DNA from: an uncultured Bacteroidota bacterium | GTDB taxonomy: Bacteria > Bacteroidota > Rhodothermia > Rhodothermales > Salinibacteraceae | NCBI GenBank assembly: GCA_913056185.1 | Contig: CAJXLV010000002.1 | Coordinates: 1 to 64,000, forward strand | Direction of reading: 5' to 3' | Length of the DNA: 64,000 bases | Shown here: piece after piece, positions 35,544 through 43,578 of the stretch | Layout: every line of letters starts with the position of its first letter | Numbering within the stretch: position 1 is the stretch's first letter | Notes under the pieces: model-generated | What the model was told of the DNA's origin: nothing | What the model saw: only the letters and a program-made list of their open reading frames with translations | Databases searched by the model: none | Made by a program: the position numbers and the translations under genes

Positions 35544-37333
35544 TTATCCGCCATCTTTTCCTTGTCAAACATCTCCGTGAGCATGTCGTCGCTGGCGGCG
35601 CCGGCGGGGACCATCGGGAAGACCATCTCCTCCTTGGGCACCTGAAATTCCATCACCACAGGGCGGTCGTCGATCTCCCAGGCCTGGTCGATCACGTCAC
35701 CCACCTCGTCGGGGGACGTGGCCCGCAGGCCGACGCAGTGGTGCGCCTCGGCGAGCTTTACGAAGTCGGGATTCGTGGGCTTGAGGTCCGTGTGGCTGAA
35801 GCGGTCCTCGTGGAACAGGGACTGCCACTGCCGCACCATGCCGAGGTAGCTGTTATTGAGGATGGCAACCTTGAGCGGCAGGCCGTGCGCTGCGGCGACG
35901 CTGAGCTCCTGCCCGTTCATCACAAAGCCCCCGTCGCCGCTCACGCAGACGACGTCGAGGTCGCGTCCCTCCCGCATGCCGAACGCCGCGCCCATCGCTG
36001 CCGGCAGGCCAAAGCCCATTGTCCCGAGGCCGCCGGAGCTGATATGGGAGCGAGTTTGGCCGAACTTGTAGTACTGGCAGACCCACATCTGGTGCTGACC
36101 CACGTCGGAGACCATCACGGCGTCGCCCTGCGTCTTGTCGTAGAGCGCCTCCACGACCGCTTCGGGGGCAATCTGGTCGTCGGCCTCCGGCGGGTCGTAG
36201 TCGTACGGCGGACAGTCGGCGCGCCACGCGTCGATCTGGGCGAGCCAGTCGGTCGTGTCTTTCGGCTCCACCTTGGGAAGCAACTGCTCCAGGACGGCCT
36301 GCGCGTCGCCGACGAGGGCACAGTCGGCGTACACGTTTTTGGAGATACAGGACGGATCGATGTCGACGTGGATAATCTTCGCGTTGGGCGCCCACTCTTC
36401 CACGTCCCCCGTCACGCGATCGTCGAACCGGGCGCCAACGGCCATGATAAGGTCGGCGTTCTGCACGGCCATGTTCGTGTGGTAGAAGCCGTGCATGCCC
36501 AGCCAGCCGAGGGCCAGGTCGTCCGTTTCGGGGAAGGCGCCGAGCCCGTGCAGAGTAGTGGTGACGGGGATGTTGGTCTTTCGGGCGAGCTCCGTGAGGG
36601 CCTCCGGGGCGTCGGCGTTGATGGTACCGCCCCCGACGTAGAGGAGCGGCTTCTCGGCGTCCGCAATCATCTTTGCGGCGCGGTCCACCTGCTTCGAGAC
36701 CGCCGCTCCCGGGACGGAGTAGCCGTCCAGCGTCGGCTCTTTGGGGTAGACGAACGGGGCCTCGTCCATCTGCACGTCCTTCGGAATGTCGACGACGACG
36801 GGGCCGGGCCGGCCGGTGCGGGCGATGTGATAGGCCTGCTTCACCGTCGCAGCCAGCTCGCTCACGTCCTGCACCAGGAAGTTGTGCTTCGTGATGCTGC
36901 GGGTGACGCCTGTCGTGTCCGTCTCCTGAAAGCTGTCGTTGCCGATGAGGTGCGTGGGCACCTGACCGGTGAAGACGACGATGGGCACCGAGTCCATGTA
37001 GGCGTCCGCGATGCCGGTGACTGTATTGGTGGCGCCGGGGCCGCTGGTGACGAGCACCGTGCCGACGCGCCCGGTGGCCTTCGCGTAGCCCTCGGCCGCG
37101 TGCGCGCCGCCCTGCTCGTGGCGAACGAGCACGTGGTCGTACGACGGCTGGATGCGCTCCATGGCGTCGTAGATTTTGATCACGGCGCCGCCGGGGTGGC
37201 CAAAGACACGGTCGACTCCTTCTTCTTCGAGGGCGCGGACGAAGATCTCGGAGCCTTTCAGGATGGGCGCGTCGGGAGCGCCGTTGAGGGGGGAGGACGC
37301 GGAGTCTGGCGATCGTACAGAAGGGGTAGGCAT
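35540..37333 (-). CDS. ilvB: Acetolactate synthase large (catalytic) subunit
   Basis: ThDP-dependent enzyme that makes acetolactate and acetohydroxybutyrate. The product is about 597 residues. The catalytic Glu lies in VRHEQGGAHAAEGYAKATGR near 60-79. The ThDP/Mg motif starts GDGGFVMNGQELSVAAAHG and ends in the NN pair near 450-480. The ATG at 37333 is preferred to the one 33 bp upstream because it overlaps the stop of a 63-codon leader ORF as TGATG, suggesting translational coupling. It heads the minus-strand cluster and follows a leader of about 480 nt. Confidence 0.95.
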   Translation of the reverse strand: MPTPSVRSPDSASSPLNGAPDAPILKGSEIFVRALEEEGVDRVFGHPGGAVIKIYDAMERIQPSYDHVLVRHEQGGAHAAEGYAKATGRVGTVLVTSGPGATNTVTGIADAYMDSVPIVVFTGQVPTHLIGNDSFQETDTTGVTRSITKHNFLVQDVSELAATVKQAYHIARTGRPGPVVVDIPKDVQMDEAPFVYPKEPTLDGYSVPGAAVSKQVDRAAKMIADAEKPLLYVGGGTINADAPEALTELARKTNIPVTTTLHGLGAFPETDDLALGWLGMHGFYHTNMAVQNADLIMAVGARFDDRVTGDVEEWAPNAKIIHVDIDPSCISKNVYADCALVGDAQAVLEQLLPKVEPKDTTDWLAQIDAWRADCPPYDYDPPEADDQIAPEAVVEALYDKTQGDAVMVSDVGQHQMWVCQYYKFGQTRSHISSGGLGTMGFGLPAAMGAAFGMREGRDLDVVCVSGDGGFVMNGQELSVAAAHGLPLKVAILNNSYLGMVRQWQSLFHEDRFSHTDLKPTNPDFVKLAEAHHCVGLRATSPDEVGDVIDQAWEIDDRPVVMEFQVPKEEMVFPMVPAGAASDDMLTEMFDKEKMADK

Positions 37334-37524
37334 CAGACGAAGGGGGGCGGATGAGGAAAAGAGCATCGCAAGGAGGCACCGGGCGGGAGGGACCCCGGAT
37401 AGCTCTGAGATGCACGCGGTCTCCGCATCGGCCGGGGGTGGGCATGAGGGCCCGGCGATGAGGATCGCCTACACGACGGCATCGGAGGGCGACGCACGAT
37501 GACGGAGGACAAGAGCGTGGGCAT
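37333..37524 (-). CDS. Possible ilvB leader ORF with Leu/Val/Ile codons
   Basis: A 63-codon frame beginning MPTLLSSVIVRRPP. Five of residues 4-10 are branched-chain amino acids, the placement expected of an attenuation leader, and the rest is Pro/Arg/Ser-rich with no fold. Its TGA shares its last base with the ilvB ATG. It starts 12 nt after a 10-bp RNA stem. Whether it is translated is not shown by the sequence. Such codons could occur by chance in this frame. Confidence 0.35.
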   Translation of the reverse strand: MPTLLSSVIVRRPPMPSCRRSSSPGPHAHPRPMRRPRASQSYPGSLPPGASLRCSFPHPPPFV

Positions 37525-37535
37525 CGGGGGCAAGG

Positions 37536-37592
37536 GGCCAATCCCCTCGGCTCGCCACGATACCTGATGTCATCGTTGGGAAGGGATTGGCC
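37536..37592 (-). ncRNA. Candidate cis-regulatory RNA structure in the ilvB leader
   Basis: In the ilvB-sense transcript, GGCCAATCCC pairs perfectly with GGGATTGGCC around a 37-nt interior. The interior contains a second stem (ACGAT/ATCGT extended by CC/GG across a bulge). It lies between the promoter at 37822-37851 and the leader ORF. A second hairpin (GCCTCCG/CGGAGGC, 3-nt loop) is at 37643-37659. It may be an attenuator or an amino-acid-responsive element. No known riboswitch class was recognised. Confidence 0.5.
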
Positions 37593-37821
37593 GTCGGTTG
37601 TTAGTCCGCAAGAATCGCAATAAGAAGAACGAGGCGCGCCACGCCTCCGAGACGGAGGCACGCCCGTTCGGATACGGCAATCCCGTGAGTACCAGTCAAA
37701 CGGCAGACCTCAGCGGGACTCTGCGCCCGGCATGCACTCGAGACTGGAATGGAGCACGAGGAAGCGAGCATGGGGGAGGGCCGGTGAGGGCCGAGGCGAG
37801 CCGTTCGTGAAAGGGTGCCCC

Positions 37822-37851
37822 TAATTAGGTGGACGGAAGCTCCCCTGTCAA
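37822..37851 (-). promoter_or_regulatory. Sigma70-like promoter of the ilv-leu cluster
   Basis: On the minus strand, TTGACA (37851-37846), an 18-nt spacer and TAATTA (37827-37822). It is the best -35/-10 pair in the 800-bp region upstream of ilvB and would give a leader of about 480 nt. Confidence 0.5.
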
Positions 37852-38149
37852 ATGTCGCAAGGCAAGAAATGGCAGACGAAAGAAAAGAGAGATCCTCTTA
37901 AGAGAAGCGCTTCCAGGACAAAAAAGATGAAGAAAAGTCGAGAGAAAAGAAAAAATTCTCTGGAAAAGAGGGGGATCGTTGAAATTATTTGCCGGAGAGA
38001 AATTCAGCGAGAGATCAAATTCATCATATCATAATATTTACTGTCGCATGATCCTGCTCTGGGGATGCCGCCTGTTTGCAGAGCCGGGGGAACAGTGCTG
38101 TGCCGACTGGCCGAGATGGGTTCCTGAAGGTGGTTCCTCCCGTGGGCGT
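37852..38149. other. A+T-rich, purine-biased intergenic tract
   Basis: From about 37855 to 38040 the plus strand is very rich in A and G and far lower in GC than anything else in the window. It has short palindromes (CTCTTAAGAG; AGAGAA/TTCTCT). From 38041 to the end of the SRPBCC gene the sequence is ordinary. The only frame, a Lys/Arg-rich 60-codon ORF, has no protein character. It may be an UP-type promoter element, a bent-DNA site or inserted DNA. Confidence 0.5.
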
Positions 38150-38584
38150 TCACGAGCAGAGCTGGTCCCAAAGATTTTGGAGCAGTGCCCGGACCTCGCG
38201 CGTGTTGTAGCGGCGGACGAACGGGCGGGTGAGGGGGTGGAGGAGGCGGGGACCGGGGAGCTGGTACGTCGCTGCGTAGGTAAGGCGGCATCCCGCATCG
38301 GTCGGCTCAAAGTACCATCGAAGGGTGCCCTGTAAGTCGCCCGTCATGTTCCACACAATGCGCTCGCCCGGGGCATAGTCGGTGGCGCGCACCTCTCCGG
38401 AAAATGAGAGCCCAAAGATCTGGTACGTATACCGGGCGCGCGACCCACCACTGGGGAGGCGCTCAACGAGGGTGGAATCCCGAAGACTGGGCGTGATGTG
38501 GGCCTGGTGGGCAGGCGTATCCATGTATGCGAAGACCTCCTCTGTAGGTGCCGGAATGTGGATGTGCTCGCGGACGGTCAGCAT
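38150..38584 (-). CDS. SRPBCC-fold (polyketide cyclase/CoxG-like) protein
   Basis: A 144-residue single-domain protein. It has the typical first strand LTVREHIHIPAPTEEVFAYM (about 2-21), a middle region YTYQIFGLSFSGEVRATDYAPG and a long C-terminal helix (VRRYNTREVRALLQNLWDQL). Such proteins bind hydrophobic ligands or act as dehydratase, cyclase or membrane-interaction modules. It sits 205 bp downstream of ccmF on the same strand, with no evident shared pathway. The longer frame was rejected because it runs through GC-rich low-complexity sequence without a domain. Confidence 0.8.
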   Translation of the reverse strand: MLTVREHIHIPAPTEEVFAYMDTPAHQAHITPSLRDSTLVERLPSGGSRARYTYQIFGLSFSGEVRATDYAPGERIVWNMTGDLQGTLRWYFEPTDAGCRLTYAATYQLPGPRLLHPLTRPFVRRYNTREVRALLQNLWDQLCS

Positions 38585-38789
38585 GGTCGGGGAGGGTTCG
38601 TGATTCCCGTAAGGGAAGGGCAGAAAGCGGGCACCGATGGAGGGGCCCAAGGCGTGAAAGGGCTCAGGGCGGGGCCTCCGGTCGCGTCCTCCGGACTTCG
38701 CCGGCGGCTGCGCAGTGCGAATGGTGCAGCTCCCAGCCTCCGGAAACGATTGGGGTACATGCAGGAGGCCCGAGGAGGGCAGAGGGCGG

Positions 38790-41297
38790 CTATCGCCGAA
38801 ACCGGATGTCTTGCACGCGGCGGGCAGTGGACACAACGAAGCCCACAGAGAGCACGATGATGCCGACCCAGAGGACGCTGATGAGGGGCTTCGTATACGC
38901 TTGCACGACGACCCAATTTTCCGGCATCACGTCCACGCCCTCCACCGCAAACGTCGCCTTGCTATTGTTCACATCCATCTCGGTAAACGCCATGCGCAGG
39001 TCCCAGTCCGCAACCCGGTTTTCGATGTACTGCTGCGAATTGTCGTCCATGATGACGTAAATGGGCATGAGCGACCGGGTCTCGTCGGTGTCCAGGTTCG
39101 TGACCCGCAGGCGCGCGCCCACCGCCATCTGGGCATTGTCGGGCACGCGGTCGCTGGAGGCCGTAGCGTCCATCGGCCCCCCGTCCGGCCCGCGCAGCAT
39201 CTCAAAGCCCTGGAACGCCACCGCGTACTCCTTCCCCCCAAGCAGCGTCGAGTCGCCCGCGGCAAGCTGAAACTCTCCGCCGGGCGGCCCCTTCTTCTGG
39301 CCGATGCCAGTGGCCTCCTTCGGCGTGACCGCCACGAAGAGGTCTTTTTCGAGAAACGCCTTTACGTCCGGGTGCTTGAACCACTGGTCGTTGCTGCCCT
39401 GATACGCCACCGGGCGGGCCGTGAACGAGCGCCCGCGGGGGTCGCGCACATCCAGAATGTACTGCCCGCGGCCGCGGTCGGTCGTGGTTTTGCGCTGGTA
39501 CGTGACCTGGTACCCATTCACGATGCGCGTTTGGCCCTTGGCCACCACGAAGTTCTCGCGCGGCATCTGCTCGGTGTCCGCCGTGTACGGCGTATTCAGG
39601 CGGGGCAGGGCCCGGTCGAAGCCATTGGAGGCAATCACGCCCAGGATGATGAGCGCAAAGCCCACGTGGGCGAGCGCCCCGCCGGCCATCCGAGGATTGC
39701 CGCGGAGGGTGCGCCAGAGCACCGTCCCGTTCCCAAACAACGCGAAGAAGGCCACGAACAGGAGCAAGAGCATCTGGATGGCCTGGCCGTACATGGTCCA
39801 AAACTCCTGTAGGCTGCCCAGGAGGTTGGCGGAGGCGGTTTGCGGGACGCCCCCGCTGGCGGCGGGCACGACGAGGGCCTGCTCCGCGAACGGGGTGAGC
39901 AGAAGCACCGCAATCGTGCTGGCCGTGGCCAGAGCGATGGGCTTGAAGAGGACCTGATTCACCGTCGCGACGTCCATCTTCTTCCACCAGAAGAGCTGGC
40001 CGAGTCCCGCAAGAAAAACGAAGCCGAGGGCCAGCGGGAGCGTCCATTGGTTGTAGAACGACTGCGGGACGGCCGAGGGGTTGTCCCGAAAAATCTGGCC
40101 GAAAATGGGCGCGCTCGTGCCCAGGATGATCACCGCCGCCGTGGCCGTGAGAAGCACCGCGCCGCTCAGCACCATAAACTCGCGCGAGAGCATCTTCGGC
40201 TCTTTGTCCGGCGTAGGCAGCTCCGTGAAGCGGTACGCAAACAGGCCGAGGCCGACTGCCCCCATGACCGCAATCCAGAGCAGGAGCTGGTTGTACAGGC
40301 CCAGGCTCACAAACGAGTGGACGGACACGTCCCCCAGAATGCCGCTGCGCGTGAGGAACGTGGAGTAGACGACGAACAGGTACGCGGCAATGGAGAGAAT
40401 GAGGGACGCCTTTTGGCTAGATCCGCTCTTCTTTTGCACCAGCATCGTGTGGAAGGCGGCCACGCCCAACAGCCAGGGCACGAGCGATGAGTTTTCGACG
40501 GGGTCCCACGCCCAGTACCCCCCGAACGAGAGGGTGATGTAGGCCCAGTAGCCGCCCATTGCAATCGCCACGCCCAGCGACAACACGGCGAAGAGCGTCC
40601 ACGGCAGGGCCGGCCGCACCCATTGCGTGTACCGCTTCTTCCACAGCGCCGCCACGGCGAAGGCAAAGGGCACCACCATTGCCGAGAAGCCGACAAAGAG
40701 CACCGGCGGGTGAATTGTCATCCAGGGGTTCTGGAGCAGGTCGTTTAGCCCCTGCCCGTCCGCCGGCACGAAGCCCGGGTTCTGCTGGAAAATGGGCGCG
40801 TCGGCAAACTTCTCCGGGAGCGTCATGAACGGAGACGACCCAATCTCAACCGGCCCAAACTGCAGCCCCACGATCATCGAGAGCAGGAAGGCCTGGCAGA
40901 GGGCCACGACGGCCATCACCGGCGTTTCGTACTTGCGGTGGACGTAGGCGATGAGCAGGCCGCCCACGCCGCACATCATGAGCCCCCAGAAGAGAAACGA
41001 GCCCTCCTGCCCGGCCCAAAAGGTGGAGAAGAGAAAGTGCAGCGGGAGGTCGTTGGACGATTGCTGGTAGACGTAGGCGTACTGGTACTGATGCGTAAGC
41101 AGCATGTACCAGAGCACGCCGGAGGCCGCCCCCACGGCTGCGCTCATGCCCCCCCACGCGAGGCGCCCTACGCGCTTCCATGTGCGCGCAAGGGCAGACC
41201 CGGGCGTGGCCTGTGCGGACCAAAAGAACGAAAACGCCGACAGGCCGCACACCACGAAGGCGGCAAGAAGAAGAAGATCCCCAGCGGTGCCAAGCAT
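38790..41297 (-). CDS. ccmF: Cytochrome c maturation protein CcmF
   Basis: Multi-pass haem-handling protein of the System I cytochrome c ligation machinery. The 835 residues include many membrane helices, the haem-binding WWD-type motif GGYWAWDPVENSS near 258-270, conserved His residues in TIHPPVLFVGF and AAFHTMLVQ, and a long periplasmic region (about 600-800) before a last helix. This is longer than the roughly 650 residues usual for E. coli CcmF, because of the periplasmic part. No other ccm gene follows, so the rest of the system must be elsewhere. Confidence 0.93.
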   Translation of the reverse strand: MLGTAGDLLLLAAFVVCGLSAFSFFWSAQATPGSALARTWKRVGRLAWGGMSAAVGAASGVLWYMLLTHQYQYAYVYQQSSNDLPLHFLFSTFWAGQEGSFLFWGLMMCGVGGLLIAYVHRKYETPVMAVVALCQAFLLSMIVGLQFGPVEIGSSPFMTLPEKFADAPIFQQNPGFVPADGQGLNDLLQNPWMTIHPPVLFVGFSAMVVPFAFAVAALWKKRYTQWVRPALPWTLFAVLSLGVAIAMGGYWAYITLSFGGYWAWDPVENSSLVPWLLGVAAFHTMLVQKKSGSSQKASLILSIAAYLFVVYSTFLTRSGILGDVSVHSFVSLGLYNQLLLWIAVMGAVGLGLFAYRFTELPTPDKEPKMLSREFMVLSGAVLLTATAAVIILGTSAPIFGQIFRDNPSAVPQSFYNQWTLPLALGFVFLAGLGQLFWWKKMDVATVNQVLFKPIALATASTIAVLLLTPFAEQALVVPAASGGVPQTASANLLGSLQEFWTMYGQAIQMLLLLFVAFFALFGNGTVLWRTLRGNPRMAGGALAHVGFALIILGVIASNGFDRALPRLNTPYTADTEQMPRENFVVAKGQTRIVNGYQVTYQRKTTTDRGRGQYILDVRDPRGRSFTARPVAYQGSNDQWFKHPDVKAFLEKDLFVAVTPKEATGIGQKKGPPGGEFQLAAGDSTLLGGKEYAVAFQGFEMLRGPDGGPMDATASSDRVPDNAQMAVGARLRVTNLDTDETRSLMPIYVIMDDNSQQYIENRVADWDLRMAFTEMDVNNSKATFAVEGVDVMPENWVVVQAYTKPLISVLWVGIIVLSVGFVVSTARRVQDIRFRR

Positions 41298-41662
41298 ACG
41301 AGACAGGGCAGAAAGCTACGTCATTCGGCGGAAACATTGAAATTGCGGGGCGGGGGGCAGTTCCTCGTTCGGCCCTTGAAAACGGGCCTTATGAAGGGGC
41401 GCGTAGGCGTTTCAACGAACCTGCGTATTTCTGGGGGCAGCAGGGTGTTCGCGGCCTCGGAGAAGAGCCTCGCAGGATGCCTCAACTCCGGAGAGTAGAT
41501 CGGAAGTGTCGGTCTTGAGACGACCACTGCACGCGAGCCAATGCCGCGAAGGGAGGCGATCCCGAAGCGACCACAAGAGGGGCAGGGCGGCGTCGGAACC
41601 CCCTTGTGACGACCGCGGTCCGATTAAGGCAGCCCAGGTGTTTTTCCACCAACACCCCCCTT
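41298..41662. other. Divergent spacer between ccmF and rlpA
   Basis: A 365-bp region that must hold promoters for both genes. Seen: a hairpin GGCCC/GGGCC around 41373-41390 and a TATTTCTG sequence near 41427 that is one base from the Bacteroidota -7 element. No convincing gene or repeat arm. Confidence 0.5.
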
Positions 41663-42139
41663 ATGCATCGCCCTTCGGCGCTGAGCAGCACTTTTCGGGG
41701 GCCGTGCAGCGTTGTGCTCCTCGGCTTCCTCCTGTTGGGGTGTGCGACGGTGCAGCATGCCGGGACGCGAGGGCTTCCTCAGAAGCGAGGCACAGCCAGT
41801 TACTATGCCGACAAATACGTCGGGCGGACGACTGCCAACGGAGAAGTGTTTGATCAGTCGGTCCTCACCGCAGCCCATCGCACCCTTCCGTTTGGCACCC
41901 GGGTGCGGGCCACACGCATCGACGTGCCCAGCCGCCCGTCCGTGGTGGTGCGCATCAACGACCGAGGGCCGTTCAAAGACAATCGGATCATTGATCTTTC
42001 AAAGTCTGCCGCTCGCCGCCTGGGCATGCTTCCAGAGGGGCTTGCGGAGGTGCAGTTGGAGGTGGTCGCCTACCCGGAAGGAGCCGCTGCGCCTCTGGAC
42101 ACGGGAAGGACCGAGCGGCCGCCGCATGTAGCGTGGTAG
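41663..42139 (+). CDS. rlpA: RlpA-type septal lipoprotein (DPBB domain)
   Basis: Short secreted lipoprotein of 158 residues. It has a signal peptide with lipobox LLLGC (Cys about 27). The double-psi beta-barrel domain reads GTASYYADKYVGRTTANGE, AHRTLPFGTRV and VRINDRGPFKDNRIIDLSK, including the Asp/Arg motif RINDRGPF typical of RlpA lytic transglycosylases. No SPOR domain follows, so it is the short form. The ATG that gives a proper signal peptide was chosen over one 57 bp upstream. It probably acts on peptidoglycan at division sites. Confidence 0.88.
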   Translation: MHRPSALSSTFRGPCSVVLLGFLLLGCATVQHAGTRGLPQKRGTASYYADKYVGRTTANGEVFDQSVLTAAHRTLPFGTRVRATRIDVPSRPSVVVRINDRGPFKDNRIIDLSKSAARRLGMLPEGLAEVQLEVVAYPEGAAAPLDTGRTERPPHVAW

Positions 42140-42243
42140 CGGCTGGCACTCCCCCGGGCGCCGGGGAGCCCACAGGCCCTTCTCGCGCTCTGCCCAATAC
42201 TCTAACTATAGAGCAGGGCGTGGAGGAGCGACCACCAGAGTTG

Positions 42244-42528
42244 CTACGGCTTCTCCGTGGCCACAAAGTCCGCGCGCTCCCCCGAAGGCGTGCTGACCAC
42301 CCCCGTTACTTCCACCGAGAAGCTCTTCTCCCGCTCTCGGCTGCGATCGTACAGGATGCCCTCAAAGGTAGCCTCGGCTTCCTCGTCGGCCAGGAGCTCA
42401 ATCTCCTCCTCGTTCTCGCCGAAAAAGACCCCTTTGTACGCCTTGCCGTATACCGTTTTCTCGGAATAAGCGAACCCCTCGCCCTCCATATCGTTAAGCG
42501 TCGCGTCGTGCAGATTATACAAACTCAT
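42244..42528 (-). CDS. Small acidic conserved-looking protein of unknown function
   Basis: A 94-residue acidic protein, not recognised. It starts MSLYNLHDATLNDMEGEGFA, has VYGKAYKGVFFGENEEEIELLAD and ends with a beta-like stretch SVEVTGVVSTPSGERADFVA. Strongly protein-like composition, no membrane segment or Cys. It is transcribed away from the ECF sigma gene and shares a 300-bp divergent spacer with it. A simple beta-rich fold is likely. No function can be given. Confidence 0.6.
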   Translation of the reverse strand: MSLYNLHDATLNDMEGEGFAYSEKTVYGKAYKGVFFGENEEEIELLADEEAEATFEGILYDRSREREKSFSVEVTGVVSTPSGERADFVATEKP

Positions 42529-42827
42529 GGGTATGCCAGAAAATTGAGTGGGGACAGTGCGTTGAGCGCACGCGCTTCGGATCGGCCCAGGGCGCGACCC
42601 GCATTCGTCCGCGGTAGGAGCGCGGCAACGTTGGTGGAACGACCGGACGGTGCGGCCTGCTGATCCCGACGCGTAGCGGGGTCGTTGTGACGGCGTCCGT
42701 GAGGGAGTGCGCCTCCGGATATCTCGCCAAAACCGCTTTTTATACGGGGCGAACGTCCATCAGTTCGCGCCGGGTCCTGAGGGGGGGCAGAGGCCGCACC
42801 GCTGTTTGCTTTGCTTTTTGCTCGTTC
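42529..42827. other. Divergent spacer upstream of the ECF sigma gene
   Basis: A 299-bp spacer. A TTTTTATAC stretch near 42735 could be a -10 region for the sigma gene. The 42540-42680 part is GC-rich without a clear motif. No repeat family member or gene was seen. Confidence 0.4.
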
Positions 42828-43382
42828 ATGTCTGAGGCTCCATTTCACCCCGATCGTGTACGAGAAGCGCAGGGCGGCAACGAGCAGGCGCGAAATGGGC
42901 TGCTGCGCCGCCTGGAGCCCATTCTGCGCGGGTATTTTATTAAGCGCATTGGGGCAGAGACGGAGGTGGACGACCTGGTTCAGAATACGCTGGTTCGCAT
43001 CCACAAGAGTCTCGACGACCTGGAAAAGCCGGGCAGCCTCAAGTCGTTTGCCATGAAGGCGGCGCTGTACGAGTTGCAGGACTACTACCGCGGGCGGTAC
43101 GACATGAAGGAGCACCTACGGGACCCGGATCTTCCGCTGGGGCAGTCGACCGCCCCGGAGGACCGGAGTGCGCATGTGGATGTGGAAACGGCCCTGGAGG
43201 CCCTTACGCCGAAGGCGCGGCGCATTATGGAGCTGCGAGAGTACGGCTATCTCTACCGCGAAATTGCGCAGATGCTTGACACGACGGAGGCCGCCGTGAA
43301 GATGCAGGTGAAGCGCGCGTTCGAGACGATGAAAGACGCCCTCAGTGTTGTGCTCCTTCTGGTCTTGATAACGGGACTCTGA
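42828..43382 (+). CDS. ECF-type RNA polymerase sigma factor (FecI-like)
   Basis: Sigma-70-family factor of 184 residues. It has region 2 (about 20-90) with EVDDLVQNTLVRIHKSLDDL and region 4 (about 120-175) with TPKARRIMELREYGYLYREI followed by AQMLDTTEAAVKMQVKRAFE. The C terminus ends in a very hydrophobic tail VLLLVLITGL, which is unusual for a soluble sigma factor. It is followed by a FecR gene and an STN-type TonB receptor, so it should be controlled by surface signalling. The ATG before SEAPFHPD was chosen. Confidence 0.9.
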   Translation: MSEAPFHPDRVREAQGGNEQARNGLLRRLEPILRGYFIKRIGAETEVDDLVQNTLVRIHKSLDDLEKPGSLKSFAMKAALYELQDYYRGRYDMKEHLRDPDLPLGQSTAPEDRSAHVDVETALEALTPKARRIMELREYGYLYREIAQMLDTTEAAVKMQVKRAFETMKDALSVVLLLVLITGL

Positions 43383-43578
43383 GCGACGAGCCTCGGTGCT
43401 GAGCCTCGGTGCGGTACGACACTGAGGAGGGGGCGGTGGAGGGGGAGCAACGGAGGCCGTCGGCGTCCCGTGGTGCTGTGTTACTTTTCCTGAAAAAGAA
43501 GCGGCTCTGTCCGTGCGATGCCCCAACCGGGGGCGTCATGCAGTCGGTGATTGTTTGCGAATAGGACCCTCGGGACCG

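Noticed and set aside
35492-37354. 620-codon plus-strand ORF
   Set aside because: Antisense shadow of ilvB with skewed composition. ilvB itself has all catalytic motifs.
37852-38034. 60-codon Lys/Arg-rich ORF
   Set aside because: Product of the purine-rich tract. No hydrophobic core or family feature.
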